Positions 24,805 through 34,299 of a stretch of DNA of 64,000 nt are shown piece after piece. This DNA is from JAJRRH01 sp047638815 (lineage in GTDB: Bacteria; Bacteroidota; Bacteroidia; Flavobacteriales_D; JABDKJ01): NCBI GenBank assembly GCA_047638815.1, contig JBLIMR010000006.1:7242-71241 (forward strand), given 5' to 3'. The notes below the pieces were generated by a model that had not been told where the DNA came from, searched no databases, and saw only the letters and a list, made by a program, of their open reading frames with translations. The translations under genes and the position numbers were made by a program. Within the stretch, counting starts at the first letter, position 1, and each line of letters opens with the position of its first letter.

Positions 24805-26430
24805 ATGACTCCATTCATAAGAAAGCGTGTTGCCAACGCCAAAAACGATATCCTTTCTGGACTTACTGTTGCATTAGCCCTTGTTCCAGAGGCAGTTGCG
24901 TTTGCTTTCGTAGCAGGTGTTGACCCTCTTGTTGGACTTTATGCGGCATTTATGATTGGTCTTATTACCGCAATTTTTGGTGGTAGACCTGGGATGATTT
25001 CTGGTGCTACTGGAGCTTTGGCCGTAGTAATGGTGAGCTTGGTGGCAGAAGGAAATGCCATGGGTGAGGCAGCTGAGCAACTCGGTTTGTACTATCTATT
25101 TGCGACCGTTATTTTAATGGGAATCATTCAAATGCTTGCTGGACTTCTCAAGATGGGAAAATTTGTTCGGCTTATCCCCCATCCAGTTATGATGGGCTTT
25201 GTCAACGGATTGGCCATAGTTATTTTTATATCTCAGTTGGGCATGTTTCCACAATTGGTTCCTGAAGGTATCGAATTTTGGGGCAATATGGGCCCTTGGT
25301 TCGGTGAGGTCTTCTCTAACTCTGCCCTTTGGATAATGACAGCATTTGTAGGATTGACCATGTTATTGATGTTTGGGCTGCCAAAAATTTCCAAGAAAAT
25401 TCCTGATGCTTTGGTTGCAATCCTCGTTGTATCTGCCATTGCCATATTCGGCAACTTGGATTTGGCGACAGTTGGTAGTTTCATAAAAGATGGTGGTGGT
25501 GCGGGACTTGAAGGAGGTCTGCCACAATTTCAATTTGACATTTTCAACAAGGTCCCTTTTACTCTGGAAACATTATGGTTCATCGGACCCTATGCTTTGA
25601 TTCTTGCCGCAATTGGTCTTATAGAATCACTCATGACTTTGAACCTGATAGATGAACTTACAGACACCCGTGGAAATTCCAATAGAGAATGTATGGCCCA
25701 AGGAGGTGCAAATATCGTGACAGGCTTGTTTGGCGGAATGGGTGGTTGCGCAATGATAGGACAATCCCTGATCAACATCAAAGGAGGTGGTAGAACGCGA
25801 TTATCAGGGGTAGTTGCTGCATTGGCATTACTGGCCTTTATCCTATTTGGATCGAGTCTTATCGAACAGGTACCTATTGCAGCACTAGTAGGTGTAATGT
25901 TCATGGTTGTGATTGGCACATTTGCTTGGTCTAGTTTTAGAATACTAAATAAAATTCCTTTTTCAGATGCCTTTGTCCTTATATTGGTTTCAGCGGTGAC
26001 CGTGTTTTTCGATCTCGCTGTGGCAGTAATTGCTGGTGTAATCGTTAGTGCATTAGTCTTCTCATGGAATAGTGCAAAAAGAATTCGGGCAAGAAAACAC
26101 GTGAAAGATGATGGTACGAAAGTTTATGAAATTTGGGGGCCATTGTTCTTTGGAAGCATCCAAGCTTTCAATAGTAAATTTGATGTGTCTAATGATCCTG
26201 ATAACGTTGAAATCGACTTCATAGAATCAAAAATTACGGACCACTCTGCGCTAGAAGCGTTATTTGCACTCGTTGAGAGATATGAAAAAGCTGGAAAAAA
26301 AGTAACCCTGAAACACTTAAGCGAAGATTGTAAATCAATAATGGTAAAGGCTTCGCCAAAGTTGGCTGGTGTTATCGAGGAAGCTGTTGATGACCCAAGA
26401 TACTTCGTGATGGCAAAGGCAATGGAATAG
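24805..26430 (+). CDS. SulP-family anion transporter with STAS domain
   Basis: The 541-residue inner-membrane transporter has the SulP signature at the N-terminus (NDILSGLTVALALVPEAVAFAFVAGVDPLVGLYAAF), about ten more hydrophobic segments, and a cytoplasmic STAS domain from about residue 440 (VYEIWGPLFFGSIQAF, EIDFIESKITDHSALEAL). SulP proteins carry sulfate, bicarbonate or other anions; the ion here is not fixed. No carbonic anhydrase or sulfate-assimilation gene adjoins. Confidence 0.9.
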   Translation: MTPFIRKRVANAKNDILSGLTVALALVPEAVAFAFVAGVDPLVGLYAAFMIGLITAIFGGRPGMISGATGALAVVMVSLVAEGNAMGEAAEQLGLYYLFATVILMGIIQMLAGLLKMGKFVRLIPHPVMMGFVNGLAIVIFISQLGMFPQLVPEGIEFWGNMGPWFGEVFSNSALWIMTAFVGLTMLLMFGLPKISKKIPDALVAILVVSAIAIFGNLDLATVGSFIKDGGGAGLEGGLPQFQFDIFNKVPFTLETLWFIGPYALILAAIGLIESLMTLNLIDELTDTRGNSNRECMAQGGANIVTGLFGGMGGCAMIGQSLINIKGGGRTRLSGVVAALALLAFILFGSSLIEQVPIAALVGVMFMVVIGTFAWSSFRILNKIPFSDAFVLILVSAVTVFFDLAVAVIAGVIVSALVFSWNSAKRIRARKHVKDDGTKVYEIWGPLFFGSIQAFNSKFDVSNDPDNVEIDFIESKITDHSALEALFALVERYEKAGKKVTLKHLSEDCKSIMVKASPKLAGVIEEAVDDPRYFVMAKAME

Positions 26431-26470
26431 TTAGATCTATCATGTAGCCTTTTCCTGGAAATTTTGAGCT

Positions 26471-26863
26471 TTATTCCTGACTTGCTTTACTATTAAGTTC
26501 ATCCAAATCTTTTTGAAATCTGGCAATCAATTCGGAAGAAAAAGAATTGATCATAACATTTTCAGACTCCTCTGCTCCTTTCGCTGCATCTGCGATCTTT
26601 TGCATGGCTAAAATAAACTCTGTGTATTCTGGTGCTGGGCCATAATCATGGCAAAAATCAATCACTGCCTTGTAGGTCTTCTCCACATTGACATCATTTT
26701 CCTGTGCATAATCGAATGACCATTTGATTTCTTTTGACCACTCATGATCTTCTAAAAGAGCAAGTAATGCCTCTTTTTCTTCATTTTGAATAACCCCATC
26801 AGCCTTAGCAATAACGTATAGTAGTTCACCAAATTTATCAATCAAACGTTCTTTGTCAAGCAT
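26471..26863 (-). CDS. TerB-like helical protein
   Basis: The 130-residue all-helical protein contains LLYVIAKADGVIQNEEKEALLALLE, the metal-binding-like ADG..E motif of TerB/tellurite-resistance and related DUF533 domains. Only this single domain is present and no other ter gene is near, so resistance is not implied. It is cytoplasmic. It converges on the SulP gene, with 40 bases between the stops. Confidence 0.65.
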   Translation of the reverse strand: MLDKERLIDKFGELLYVIAKADGVIQNEEKEALLALLEDHEWSKEIKWSFDYAQENDVNVEKTYKAVIDFCHDYGPAPEYTEFILAMQKIADAAKGAEESENVMINSFSSELIARFQKDLDELNSKASQE

Positions 26864-27109
26864 ATTTTTTATCGCAGTTAGTTAGTTTTATTCAGACTTA
26901 CATACTTTCAGCAAGATAATGAATCTAAAAGACTATGCAAATAATTCCAAGAATAGAATAATGATGTTATTTCACTAGAAAATTATTAATTAAAGTGCTT
27001 ATATCAGTGTACAATATGAGCCTTGGTATTGAATTTTATTTTAAATAATCCCGACATCAAATAATCAGTTTTACCAATCAAGTATTTCAAAAAATTTCGG
27101 AATACTATT

Positions 27110-27646
27110 CTACTTTTTCACAGAATCATCTCGTAATCTCTCCCATCTCCACATTGGTCCATCTTCCTCGTCCTGCACTTCATCTATTTTTTTGAAGCCA
27201 CATTTCTCTAACAATGAAGCAGATGGGTTGCTTGTTGCTAAGGTATGCGCACGGACCTTTTTAACTGAATCATCCTTGAAAGCCAAATTAATTAAAATGT
27301 GTGTTATCTCTCTTGCGTATCCCCTATTTCGATATTGCTCTATAACCTCGTAACCAAGTTCCACCATACCATCTGAATCAGGAGGCCCTTTAAATCCACA
27401 GCTTCCGATGACGGCATTCTTCCAAACATGTATCGGAAGATAGGTCCACCACTTCACATCCTGAGGGTTCTCTTTTATTTTACCCAAGGAATACTCAAAG
27501 GCCGGTGAGCCAAACTCAGACCAGTTTTCAAGTACTTGTATTTTCAGTAATTCTGCTAAAGCTTCATCTCCCTTAATAATTGCATGAAGTATTTCCTCAG
27601 TGCAATTAATTAACTTAACACGATCCTTTGTTGCCTTTCCGCTCAT
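27110..27646 (-). CDS. GNAT N-acetyltransferase (RimJ/RimL-like)
   Basis: The 178-residue protein follows the GNAT fold: VIGSCGFKGPP on beta4, VELGYEVIEQYRNRGYAREI with the acetyl-CoA loop YRNRGYA, then NPSASLLEKCGFKKI near the end. RimL-like proteins acetylate protein N-termini, antibiotics or metabolites; the target is unknown. The last residues repeat DDSVKK, which also occurs 40 residues earlier. Confidence 0.85.
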   Translation of the reverse strand: MSGKATKDRVKLINCTEEILHAIIKGDEALAELLKIQVLENWSEFGSPAFEYSLGKIKENPQDVKWWTYLPIHVWKNAVIGSCGFKGPPDSDGMVELGYEVIEQYRNRGYAREITHILINLAFKDDSVKKVRAHTLATSNPSASLLEKCGFKKIDEVQDEEDGPMWRWERLRDDSVKK

Positions 27647-27716
27647 ACGAACAAATCTAATTTAATTTAACGAGAAGCTGATTCCAAGAATGAAGAAAAA
27701 ATTAATTCGATCATTT

Positions 27717-28394
27717 TTATTTTGTTCTGTATACTCTTTCAAGCTTTTTAAAAATATATCCCCCTTTTTCTGCACCCCATTTGCGAGTTCCCGAAGCATC
27801 AAATCCTCGATCCCATGAGATTATTTTACCCTTTAAAATCTCAACTTCACTGGTGGCATACGATGCACCACGCATTGTGCTTTCACATATCTTTTCCCCG
27901 GTGGATCCTTTATAATTTTGATTTCCCGCCTTACGCAAAAGAACTTCGCAGCCATTTCGTAATATTAGATCATCTTCCGTTAACCTACTGAACGATTTAG
28001 GGTCTTTCCATTTACCAATCCAATCCGAATCGGCCTCCAGTTTAAAGATTTCCGTCTGAAGTGTATTATCATTCAATCGAGAAACTTTATAGACGCGCTG
28101 TCTATATGGCTTATCCTGCTTGGTACTGAGCGCTTGCTCAACATACAAGTATAAACCTCTATCCTCCCAAATGGGATACATATGCAGCGATCTGTTATAA
28201 TACCTTGTATCAAGTTTAGCTTGTTCCGCAGAATTAAATGAGCCCTGCATTAACTCAAATATTTCTATGAGTTCATCATCTTTTTCCATCGCTTTTCGAT
28301 CAATAACTGTGTCCACCACAATTTCCTTGCTCTGAGAGCATGATGTCGATAGTAAAATGACCAAGAATATATAAAGTATGTTTGACTTTTTCAT
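27717..28394 (-). CDS. CpeT/CpcT-family lipoprotein
   Basis: The 225-residue protein has a lipoprotein signal (lipobox STSC) and a CpcT/CpeT-like domain: ELMQGSFNSAEQAKLD, YNRSLHMYPIW, LYLYVEQAL and PYRQRVYKVSRL are the family's conserved blocks. In cyanobacteria the family attaches bilins to phycobiliproteins. There is no phycobiliprotein here, so a role in binding another tetrapyrrole or small ligand at the periplasmic side is only inference. It lies nine bases from the four-TM membrane gene on the same strand. Confidence 0.78.
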   Translation of the reverse strand: MKKSNILYIFLVILLSTSCSQSKEIVVDTVIDRKAMEKDDELIEIFELMQGSFNSAEQAKLDTRYYNRSLHMYPIWEDRGLYLYVEQALSTKQDKPYRQRVYKVSRLNDNTLQTEIFKLEADSDWIGKWKDPKSFSRLTEDDLILRNGCEVLLRKAGNQNYKGSTGEKICESTMRGASYATSEVEILKGKIISWDRGFDASGTRKWGAEKGGYIFKKLERVYRTK

Positions 28395-28402
28395 GACAAC
28401 TT

Positions 28403-28837
28403 TTATTTAAGCCAGCCTTTCTTGATGGATATGTTAGAAAATATGACTAAAAATATAGAAACGATAAGAACTGAAATGGTCATAAAGGCGGAACCTTCCT
28501 CCAATATCTCCATTGCATTTATTAAAAATAACATATGAGACATTTGAACAATCACCGCAATTAATGATACAAGAAGTAAAGGTTTAGCCAACATATTTTT
28601 CAACAGTAAGGCTAGACATCCTAAGACTCCTGTAAAAACAGCAATACCAAATGAAACAACCACCCATAATGGCCTGTTTATTAAGAAGTTTTGTTCTATT
28701 TGAGATAATTCAGCCATTTCTGTTGGACTCATCGTCATCTGATGTATGAACATCATCAATCCTAAAATATTCCACAACAAAAGAATTAGTGATATTATCC
28801 AAAACCATATCGTAGGTCTTACCTTTCTTTCTGACAT
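28403..28837 (-). CDS. hypothetical four-TM membrane protein
   Basis: The 144-residue protein has hydrophobic segments at about residues 10-30, 57-79, 84-105 and 117-135, with short loops and an MHQMTMSPTEMAE-type first loop. No conserved catalytic motif was seen and no family can be named with confidence. It starts an apparent two-gene unit with the CpeT-family lipoprotein. Confidence 0.6.
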   Translation of the reverse strand: MSERKVRPTIWFWIISLILLLWNILGLMMFIHQMTMSPTEMAELSQIEQNFLINRPLWVVVSFGIAVFTGVLGCLALLLKNMLAKPLLLVSLIAVIVQMSHMLFLINAMEILEEGSAFMTISVLIVSIFLVIFSNISIKKGWLK

Positions 28838-28944
28838 AATGAATTATGCTTTTAAATTATATTGCTTGTAAACATAAGGAATTATACAAGATTTAAGGTC
28901 AAGATGTATCCACCATATTAATAGTTGATTCAGCATTTTCTATA

Positions 28945-28977
28945 TTGCTATAGTCCTTAAATAATCCATTACCTTTA
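28945..28977 (+). promoter_or_regulatory. promoter of the secreted EEP gene
   Basis: TTG (28945-28947), 22 bases, then TACCTTTA (28970-28977), one base off TAnnTTTG. The ATG at 28983 follows so closely that the transcript would be nearly leaderless. Confidence 0.5.
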
Positions 28978-28982
28978 CTTTC

Positions 28983-30755
28983 ATGAGATCGATTAATAAA
29001 ACAATTTTGTGCTTTGTTTGCCATATTACCTTGTTGATCAGTATAAATTTATCAGCCCAAAATAGAATTTTGGTTGACGGTTTTTTTGATGATTGGGATG
29101 ATAAACCAGAAATCTATACTGATCAAAATGGAGACGGTGGGGATTCTGACATTGACTTTGGCACCCTAAAAGTTTATAACGATGATGACTTCTTTTTCTT
29201 CTATCTTGAAGTTGGAATTGAAATTAATCTCCAAAGTGATTTTGATGTTACGCTTTATATCGATGGAGATAACAACACCAGCACAGGTGAAGCTGTTAAT
29301 GGTATTGGGGCAGAATTAAAGTATAACCTTGGAGCTCGTGAAGGTGAGATTTTTCTGACAGGAAGCACCTTTGACATTGGACATAATGATGTGGGCATCT
29401 TAAATGCTCCTACAGTGACATCCAATGTTTTTGAAATAGCCGTACGAAGAAATTTAAGTTTTTTCGAAGTCCCTTTATTTTCAAGTAACCAGATCTCAAT
29501 TGCTTTTCTTGATGGTGTAAATGGAGATGAATTGCCCGGCAATAATGATCTCGTTAATTACACGGTATCTTCAGATGAACAGGATGCATTGCCGAGTTAT
29601 TCCATTTCAAAATCAGCAGATATTGATCTTAGAATACTTTCGTACAATGTCTTATTCAACAGTATTTTTGATTCTGAAAAAGAACCGGCTTACACGCGAA
29701 TACTCAATGCCATACAACCAGATATTATTGGTTTTCAAGAAATCTATGATTTCAATTCAGCACAAGTAGCAGCACAAGTAGAGTCAATGATTCCTGCTGA
29801 AAATGGTGAAGAGTGGCATCATGCTCAAGCTGGATCTTCAGACAATCATGTTATCAGCAAACATCCAATAATTGAGGACTATATAATTGAAGGATCTGGA
29901 TCATCTGTCAATGGCGCCTTTTTGATTGATATATCAAATATAGACGAACCTCTTCTTTTCATTGTGGCACATACACCCTGCTGTGGGAACAATGAAGGTC
30001 GCCAAATTGAAATAGACGCGATTATGGCTTTTGTTAGAGATGCAAAAGCAGGTGTTGGCCCTCTTAGCCTGCCGATAAATAGTCCTATCATAATTATTGG
30101 TGATATGAACTTGGTTGGATATAAACAACAATTAGAAACTCTATTAACAGGTGACATCATCAACAGTGAAGATTTTGGATCTGATTTTATGCCCGATTGG
30201 GATGGTTCCGATTTTGTGGATGCCAGACCATATACAAGCAACCTTCCAATGAACTTCACTTGGTACGATGAAGGAAGTAGTTTTAGTCCAGGGAGATTAG
30301 ATTTTAATGTGTTCTCCGGTTCCGTTTTGTCATTAGAGAATTCCTTCTCACTTTTCACTCCTGCTCTACCTGAAGATAGTTTAGCAACCAACACCCTATT
30401 AGTAACTGATGTAGTTGTAGCGTCAGATCATCTGCCTCAAGTTTGTGATTTTAAACTGTTAATTGCTGATGACATATCAGAATCATTGATTGATGATTTT
30501 GAGATTAACGTCTTTCCAAATCCCTCTACATGCCAATTTAATGTTGATTTCGAATTGAAAAATCGAACCGTGGTTAATATCGAAATTCTTGATCTTTCTG
30601 GTAAGTTAATTCAAAAAATAATTCATCAAGAATTAGACGCAGGGTCGCAGTTAATTCCATTTAATTTGAAAAGTATTTCGAACGAAAACTACCTTTTGAA
30701 TATTACAATAAACGGAACAAGCATTACGCATAATCTGATATTAATTAAACCGTGA
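28983..30755 (+). CDS. secreted endonuclease/exonuclease/phosphatase-fold protein with T9SS tail
   Basis: The 590-residue protein has a signal peptide ending near SAQ. An N-terminal beta-sandwich (about 25-200) with the Ca-like motif DQNGDGGDSDID follows. Next is an EEP-superfamily domain from about residue 218 (LRILSYNVLFN, PDIIGFQEI, IIIIGDMNLVG, SDHLPQVCDF, which is the catalytic HD-like end), then the sorting domain VFPNPSTCQFNVDFE. The EEP fold cuts phosphodiesters, from DNA to phospholipids. The substrate is unknown, but extracellular nucleic acid is a fair guess. Confidence 0.82.
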   Translation: MRSINKTILCFVCHITLLISINLSAQNRILVDGFFDDWDDKPEIYTDQNGDGGDSDIDFGTLKVYNDDDFFFFYLEVGIEINLQSDFDVTLYIDGDNNTSTGEAVNGIGAELKYNLGAREGEIFLTGSTFDIGHNDVGILNAPTVTSNVFEIAVRRNLSFFEVPLFSSNQISIAFLDGVNGDELPGNNDLVNYTVSSDEQDALPSYSISKSADIDLRILSYNVLFNSIFDSEKEPAYTRILNAIQPDIIGFQEIYDFNSAQVAAQVESMIPAENGEEWHHAQAGSSDNHVISKHPIIEDYIIEGSGSSVNGAFLIDISNIDEPLLFIVAHTPCCGNNEGRQIEIDAIMAFVRDAKAGVGPLSLPINSPIIIIGDMNLVGYKQQLETLLTGDIINSEDFGSDFMPDWDGSDFVDARPYTSNLPMNFTWYDEGSSFSPGRLDFNVFSGSVLSLENSFSLFTPALPEDSLATNTLLVTDVVVASDHLPQVCDFKLLIADDISESLIDDFEINVFPNPSTCQFNVDFELKNRTVVNIEILDLSGKLIQKIIHQELDAGSQLIPFNLKSISNENYLLNITINGTSITHNLILIKP

Positions 30756-30828
30756 TGTTTTAATTAATGAAGTCAATTACATTTAGTTTGGACAATTTAA
30801 AATGCTTGAAAAATGAGCGCGGCATCAA

Positions 30829-32388
30829 CTACCTCTTCACAAACTCTTTAACTTCAGATATTTTCTCACAAGTAAATTCTAGATAATACATGCCTTGTGA
30901 TAATTTACTGGCATCAATCTCTAAAGAAAAGCTACTTTCCATTACGGCCAATTCGGAATAAATCACTTTACCTAACACATCGTAAATTCTGAGAGAAACT
31001 TCTCCTGAGATCATTTCATTAACCTGTAAGTTCATCGTCTCAGAAACGGGGTTTGGAAATAAAGTAATTTCCTCTTGTACTATAGAAACTTCATCCTCAA
31101 TTCCAACCAGAAGATCCTCGTCCATGATAATAAATTCGTCACCAGGTTCGTAGTCGGCATATATAAAATAACATAAAAACATTTCGTCCAATGTTGTAGA
31201 GCCTCCAGTGACTAATTGTGGCGGGTCAAAAGGGTTATCGTGGTTATTAATCGTGTTATCAAACGAACCTTCACTCTTAATAATTGATCCTGCAGGAATA
31301 TGTTTTACCGTTTGAAAAGTATAATATTTCTGCCAATGAAAATCCCAATGTGGAATATCGATTAGAGGATGTTCATCGCCTGCTGGATCCTCATACCATA
31401 CTTTATATGATCGACCCAAAAGATGCATGTGTGGACAAATAGAGATTAATGATATATCTATAGAAGTCGGCTGTGTAATCTGATGAAACGTTGTAACCTC
31501 ATTTGGCGGAATGACCAATGGGCCATCGATCAGCATTGAAGGGCTTTGATTAAGGAACCATTGCACGGTCACCGGCCTTATATCATCACCTGGACTTGTA
31601 AGAAATTGTAAATTCATTTTGGTATTATCTGTCAAACCCTGTCCTCCTGGACCATAGTGAATCTCGATGACATAGTCTGCACCAGCTGGAATTTTGATGC
31701 CCCAATCAATTGGATACTCCACAATATTGCCACCTGGCTGCCATGCATTGATATAGACACTTGTCGCTGGCCAACTAGTACTTGAATTGAATCCAGGTAG
31801 CGGATCCGCATCATCATAAGCCATCGAATTGCCCGATGCATCATAGTATAAGTCTACATGATGGACAACGCTTTCCAATCCAGAAACAACCTCGAGTTTT
31901 GAGAGATACACATCTTCTGTACTAGTATTTTCGAAAGCAAACCACCGATATTCATCTCCATTAAATTGCAACGTGTAAGGTTCGATTTCCAAAGTAAGAT
32001 CAATGGTTTCTAAGAGTGACCCTGGCTCCGGAAAAACAGGCAATGGTGGTTCTAAAGTTATATCTCCAATTGGCATATCATTCTCTGCCCACCACACTAT
32101 TGCTTCTATATCCTCATCACTTAATACGGCTTCATTGGCAAAATGCATATAGTCAGGATCAGCAGGCCATGGTGGCATGTCTCTATGATTAACCGCCAGT
32201 GCTATCGGAAAAGCGCCATCAGAAACTTCAGTGTAATTCACCAAGGTAAATGGTGCAATTCCACCATCTCTATGACACGAAACACAATTTTCGAAAATTA
32301 TTGGTGCGATGTCTTCGCTCCAGTTATATCCTTGAGCAGTCATATTGATTGAGCAAAATATCAACAGAATTGACAAAGAATTTTTCAT
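30829..32388 (-). CDS. secreted cytochrome c / copper monooxygenase-like protein with T9SS tail
   Basis: The 519-residue protein has a signal peptide, then one heme site CVSCH in FENCVSCHRDGGIAPF. Two copper-type II ascorbate-dependent monooxygenase-like domains follow, as in peptidylglycine hydroxylating monooxygenase: VVHHVDLYYD offers the first copper histidines, CPHMHLLGRSY the H-x-H pair and DEMFLCYF the methionine ligand. The end is a T9SS domain (LFPNPVSETMNL). The heme domain could deliver electrons to copper. The substrate is unknown. Confidence 0.78.
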   Translation of the reverse strand: MKNSLSILLIFCSINMTAQGYNWSEDIAPIIFENCVSCHRDGGIAPFTLVNYTEVSDGAFPIALAVNHRDMPPWPADPDYMHFANEAVLSDEDIEAIVWWAENDMPIGDITLEPPLPVFPEPGSLLETIDLTLEIEPYTLQFNGDEYRWFAFENTSTEDVYLSKLEVVSGLESVVHHVDLYYDASGNSMAYDDADPLPGFNSSTSWPATSVYINAWQPGGNIVEYPIDWGIKIPAGADYVIEIHYGPGGQGLTDNTKMNLQFLTSPGDDIRPVTVQWFLNQSPSMLIDGPLVIPPNEVTTFHQITQPTSIDISLISICPHMHLLGRSYKVWYEDPAGDEHPLIDIPHWDFHWQKYYTFQTVKHIPAGSIIKSEGSFDNTINNHDNPFDPPQLVTGGSTTLDEMFLCYFIYADYEPGDEFIIMDEDLLVGIEDEVSIVQEEITLFPNPVSETMNLQVNEMISGEVSLRIYDVLGKVIYSELAVMESSFSLEIDASKLSQGMYYLEFTCEKISEVKEFVKR

Positions 32389-32415
32389 GTCAGCAGGTTT
32401 AGTAATATCTCATCT

Positions 32416-32423
32416 CAAATATA
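32416..32423 (-). promoter_or_regulatory. -7 box (TATATTTG) of the heme/copper oxygenase gene
   Basis: An exact TAnnTTTG match 27 bases before the ATG. The -33 element is not clear. Confidence 0.45.
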
Positions 32424-32622
32424 ACATTTTTTTATTTCACTTTTGAATATCAGCCGTTTAACCTTGGTTCAAATTCAAATATAATTATGTATAATGTCTG
32501 ACTTGAAAAAAAGATTCAACAAGTAAATTCTATGTTGAAGAAATTTATTTCACTAAAATTAATTGCTCCCCGTAGCTATTTAAAGTATATTTAGCTACCA
32601 AAATTAACCTAAACAACTATTC

Positions 32623-33414
32623 ATGAAATCACTCATCTTTTGTATGGGTATCATCTGTCTTATTTATGCCATAAGTTGCAGCCCTGAACGTCAAAACTTT
32701 AATGAATATGAATTTGTAAATCAACACTCCAATACACTTGATGAGTTAGTGTTAAGCAAGGAGCCATCAGTGATGATCGACCAAGTTATGGAAGCCATGG
32801 GAGGTGCATCAAAATGGCATGATCTGCATTATGTCTCTTGGACATTCTTTGAATCACGACACTTGGTCTGGGATAAAATAAAAAACCGAGTTAGAATTGA
32901 AAATCACAAAGACTCTTCTGTTTATCTATTAGATATGAAAACAAATATGGGGAGATATGCTATAGCAGGAAGAGAACTCCCTGAGGGACCTCAATTGCAA
33001 GCTAAAATGGTAGATGCCAAAAGCATGTGGATAAATGATATGTACTGGTTATTTATGCCTTTCAAATTAAATGATCCAGGGGTTAATGTACGATATGTGA
33101 AAGAAGCTAAATCAACTTTGAATCATAGCTGTTCTGTATTTTCATTAACGTTTGAAGCGGTTGGCGAAACGCCACAAAACAAATACGACATTTTAGTTGA
33201 CCATGAAGATCATCTCATAAAGCAATGGGACTTTTATCAAGAATCAAGTGCTGATTCTGCGGATGTATCCTGGCCATGGGATAATTACAAATCCTACGAT
33301 GATCTATTATTATCTGCCGAAAGATCTGATAAAAAAGGTCCTTCAAATGTACGAGTGTATGATACCCTGGATGACAAAGTGTTTTCCTCATTGGAAGGTT
33401 TTGAATTCTATTGA
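32623..33414 (+). CDS. LolA-fold-like lipoprotein
   Basis: The 263-residue lipoprotein (lipobox AISC) carries MIDQVMEAMGGASKWHDLHYVSWTFF, WLFMPFKLNDPGVNVRYV, FEAVGETPQNKYDILVDHEDHLIKQWDFY, which is the general pattern of LolA/LppX-like lipid-carrier folds in Bacteroidota. Lipid binding is inferred from the fold only. It is a lone gene. Confidence 0.55.
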   Translation: MKSLIFCMGIICLIYAISCSPERQNFNEYEFVNQHSNTLDELVLSKEPSVMIDQVMEAMGGASKWHDLHYVSWTFFESRHLVWDKIKNRVRIENHKDSSVYLLDMKTNMGRYAIAGRELPEGPQLQAKMVDAKSMWINDMYWLFMPFKLNDPGVNVRYVKEAKSTLNHSCSVFSLTFEAVGETPQNKYDILVDHEDHLIKQWDFYQESSADSADVSWPWDNYKSYDDLLLSAERSDKKGPSNVRVYDTLDDKVFSSLEGFEFY

Positions 33415-33466
33415 TAATAAATCAAGAACAAATTCCAGATATATAATTTTAGAATCAATAGATAAC

Positions 33467-34216
33467 TTAACGTTTCACAAACCTCAAGGTCACACTTGAT
33501 AACTTTGTGCTAAGTCGAATTAAGTACACCCCAGATTGCAATCCAGCAATACTAATTTGACCAACACTATTTTCCAATTGCCCACTTGATATTTGACTCC
33601 CAAGTAAATTGAATATTTCAAAATTCACCGATGTCTGATCCATTTGATAATTCAATACATCTACATTATTCGAATTACTTATACTGAAATTGATATCCTC
33701 CAATTCTTCCACCCCTACGATCTCCTCACAATTATCAGCTAAATCAATCAACGGTTGCGGATTATTATAAATAGGTGATGTTCCTTGATACTCGAAACTT
33801 CCGTCAGGACAGATAACAAAATATCTTGGTTGATAAGTAATGTTCCATAATTCGTCAATCACGTCTTCTGCCTCTGTAATAACCGGACTCTCTATGCCAT
33901 ACATACTAATATATTGCGCTTCATTACTGGTACTGGCATCTCTCTCAAATGACAATAGAACCATTGTTTCGTCACCACCTTGTCCATGAAGATTATAAAG
34001 ACTTTCCCATCCTCCAACAGACTGTTGGCAATTAGGACACCATGTAGCAAAAACATCAATAACTACAGTTTTACCCTGATCTAAGTATGTTTGTAGATTA
34101 TGCGTAACACCTTCTAAATCGGTATAGGTAAAATCTGGAAATGTTTCCCCATCCGGCTGCGCTATTGCTGATGTACTTATAAGGAGTGCCAAAAGCAATT
34201 GTAATATTCTCTTCAT
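33467..34216 (-). CDS. secreted thioredoxin-like protein with T9SS tail
   Basis: From the ATG at 34216 the protein has 249 residues with a clean signal peptide (LLLALLISTSAIAQ). A TlpA/redoxin-type domain follows with the active site ATWCPNCQQS and the cis-proline loop YQPRYFVICPDG. A C-terminal sorting domain (INFSISNSNNVDV ... VYLIRLSTKLSSVTLRFVKR) replaces the usual YPNP by SNSN. It should act on disulfides outside the cell. A start at 34234 would add six residues before the signal and is less likely. Confidence 0.82.
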   Translation of the reverse strand: MKRILQLLLALLISTSAIAQPDGETFPDFTYTDLEGVTHNLQTYLDQGKTVVIDVFATWCPNCQQSVGGWESLYNLHGQGGDETMVLLSFERDASTSNEAQYISMYGIESPVITEAEDVIDELWNITYQPRYFVICPDGSFEYQGTSPIYNNPQPLIDLADNCEEIVGVEELEDINFSISNSNNVDVLNYQMDQTSVNFEIFNLLGSQISSGQLENSVGQISIAGLQSGVYLIRLSTKLSSVTLRFVKR

Positions 34217-34299
34217 GAAAAATAATTTTAACAAAAATACGACACAATAGCCTTAAGGGAAAGACCCTTGCGGACATTTCCTTAAAATTTAATCATTAA

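Noticed and set aside
26471..26863. Tellurite resistance function for the TerB-like protein
   Set aside because: Only a lone TerB-like domain; no terC, terD or other ter genes nearby.
29879..30394. 171-codon minus-strand frame inside the EEP gene
   Set aside because: Antisense of a well-supported secreted protein; no signal, domain or promoter.
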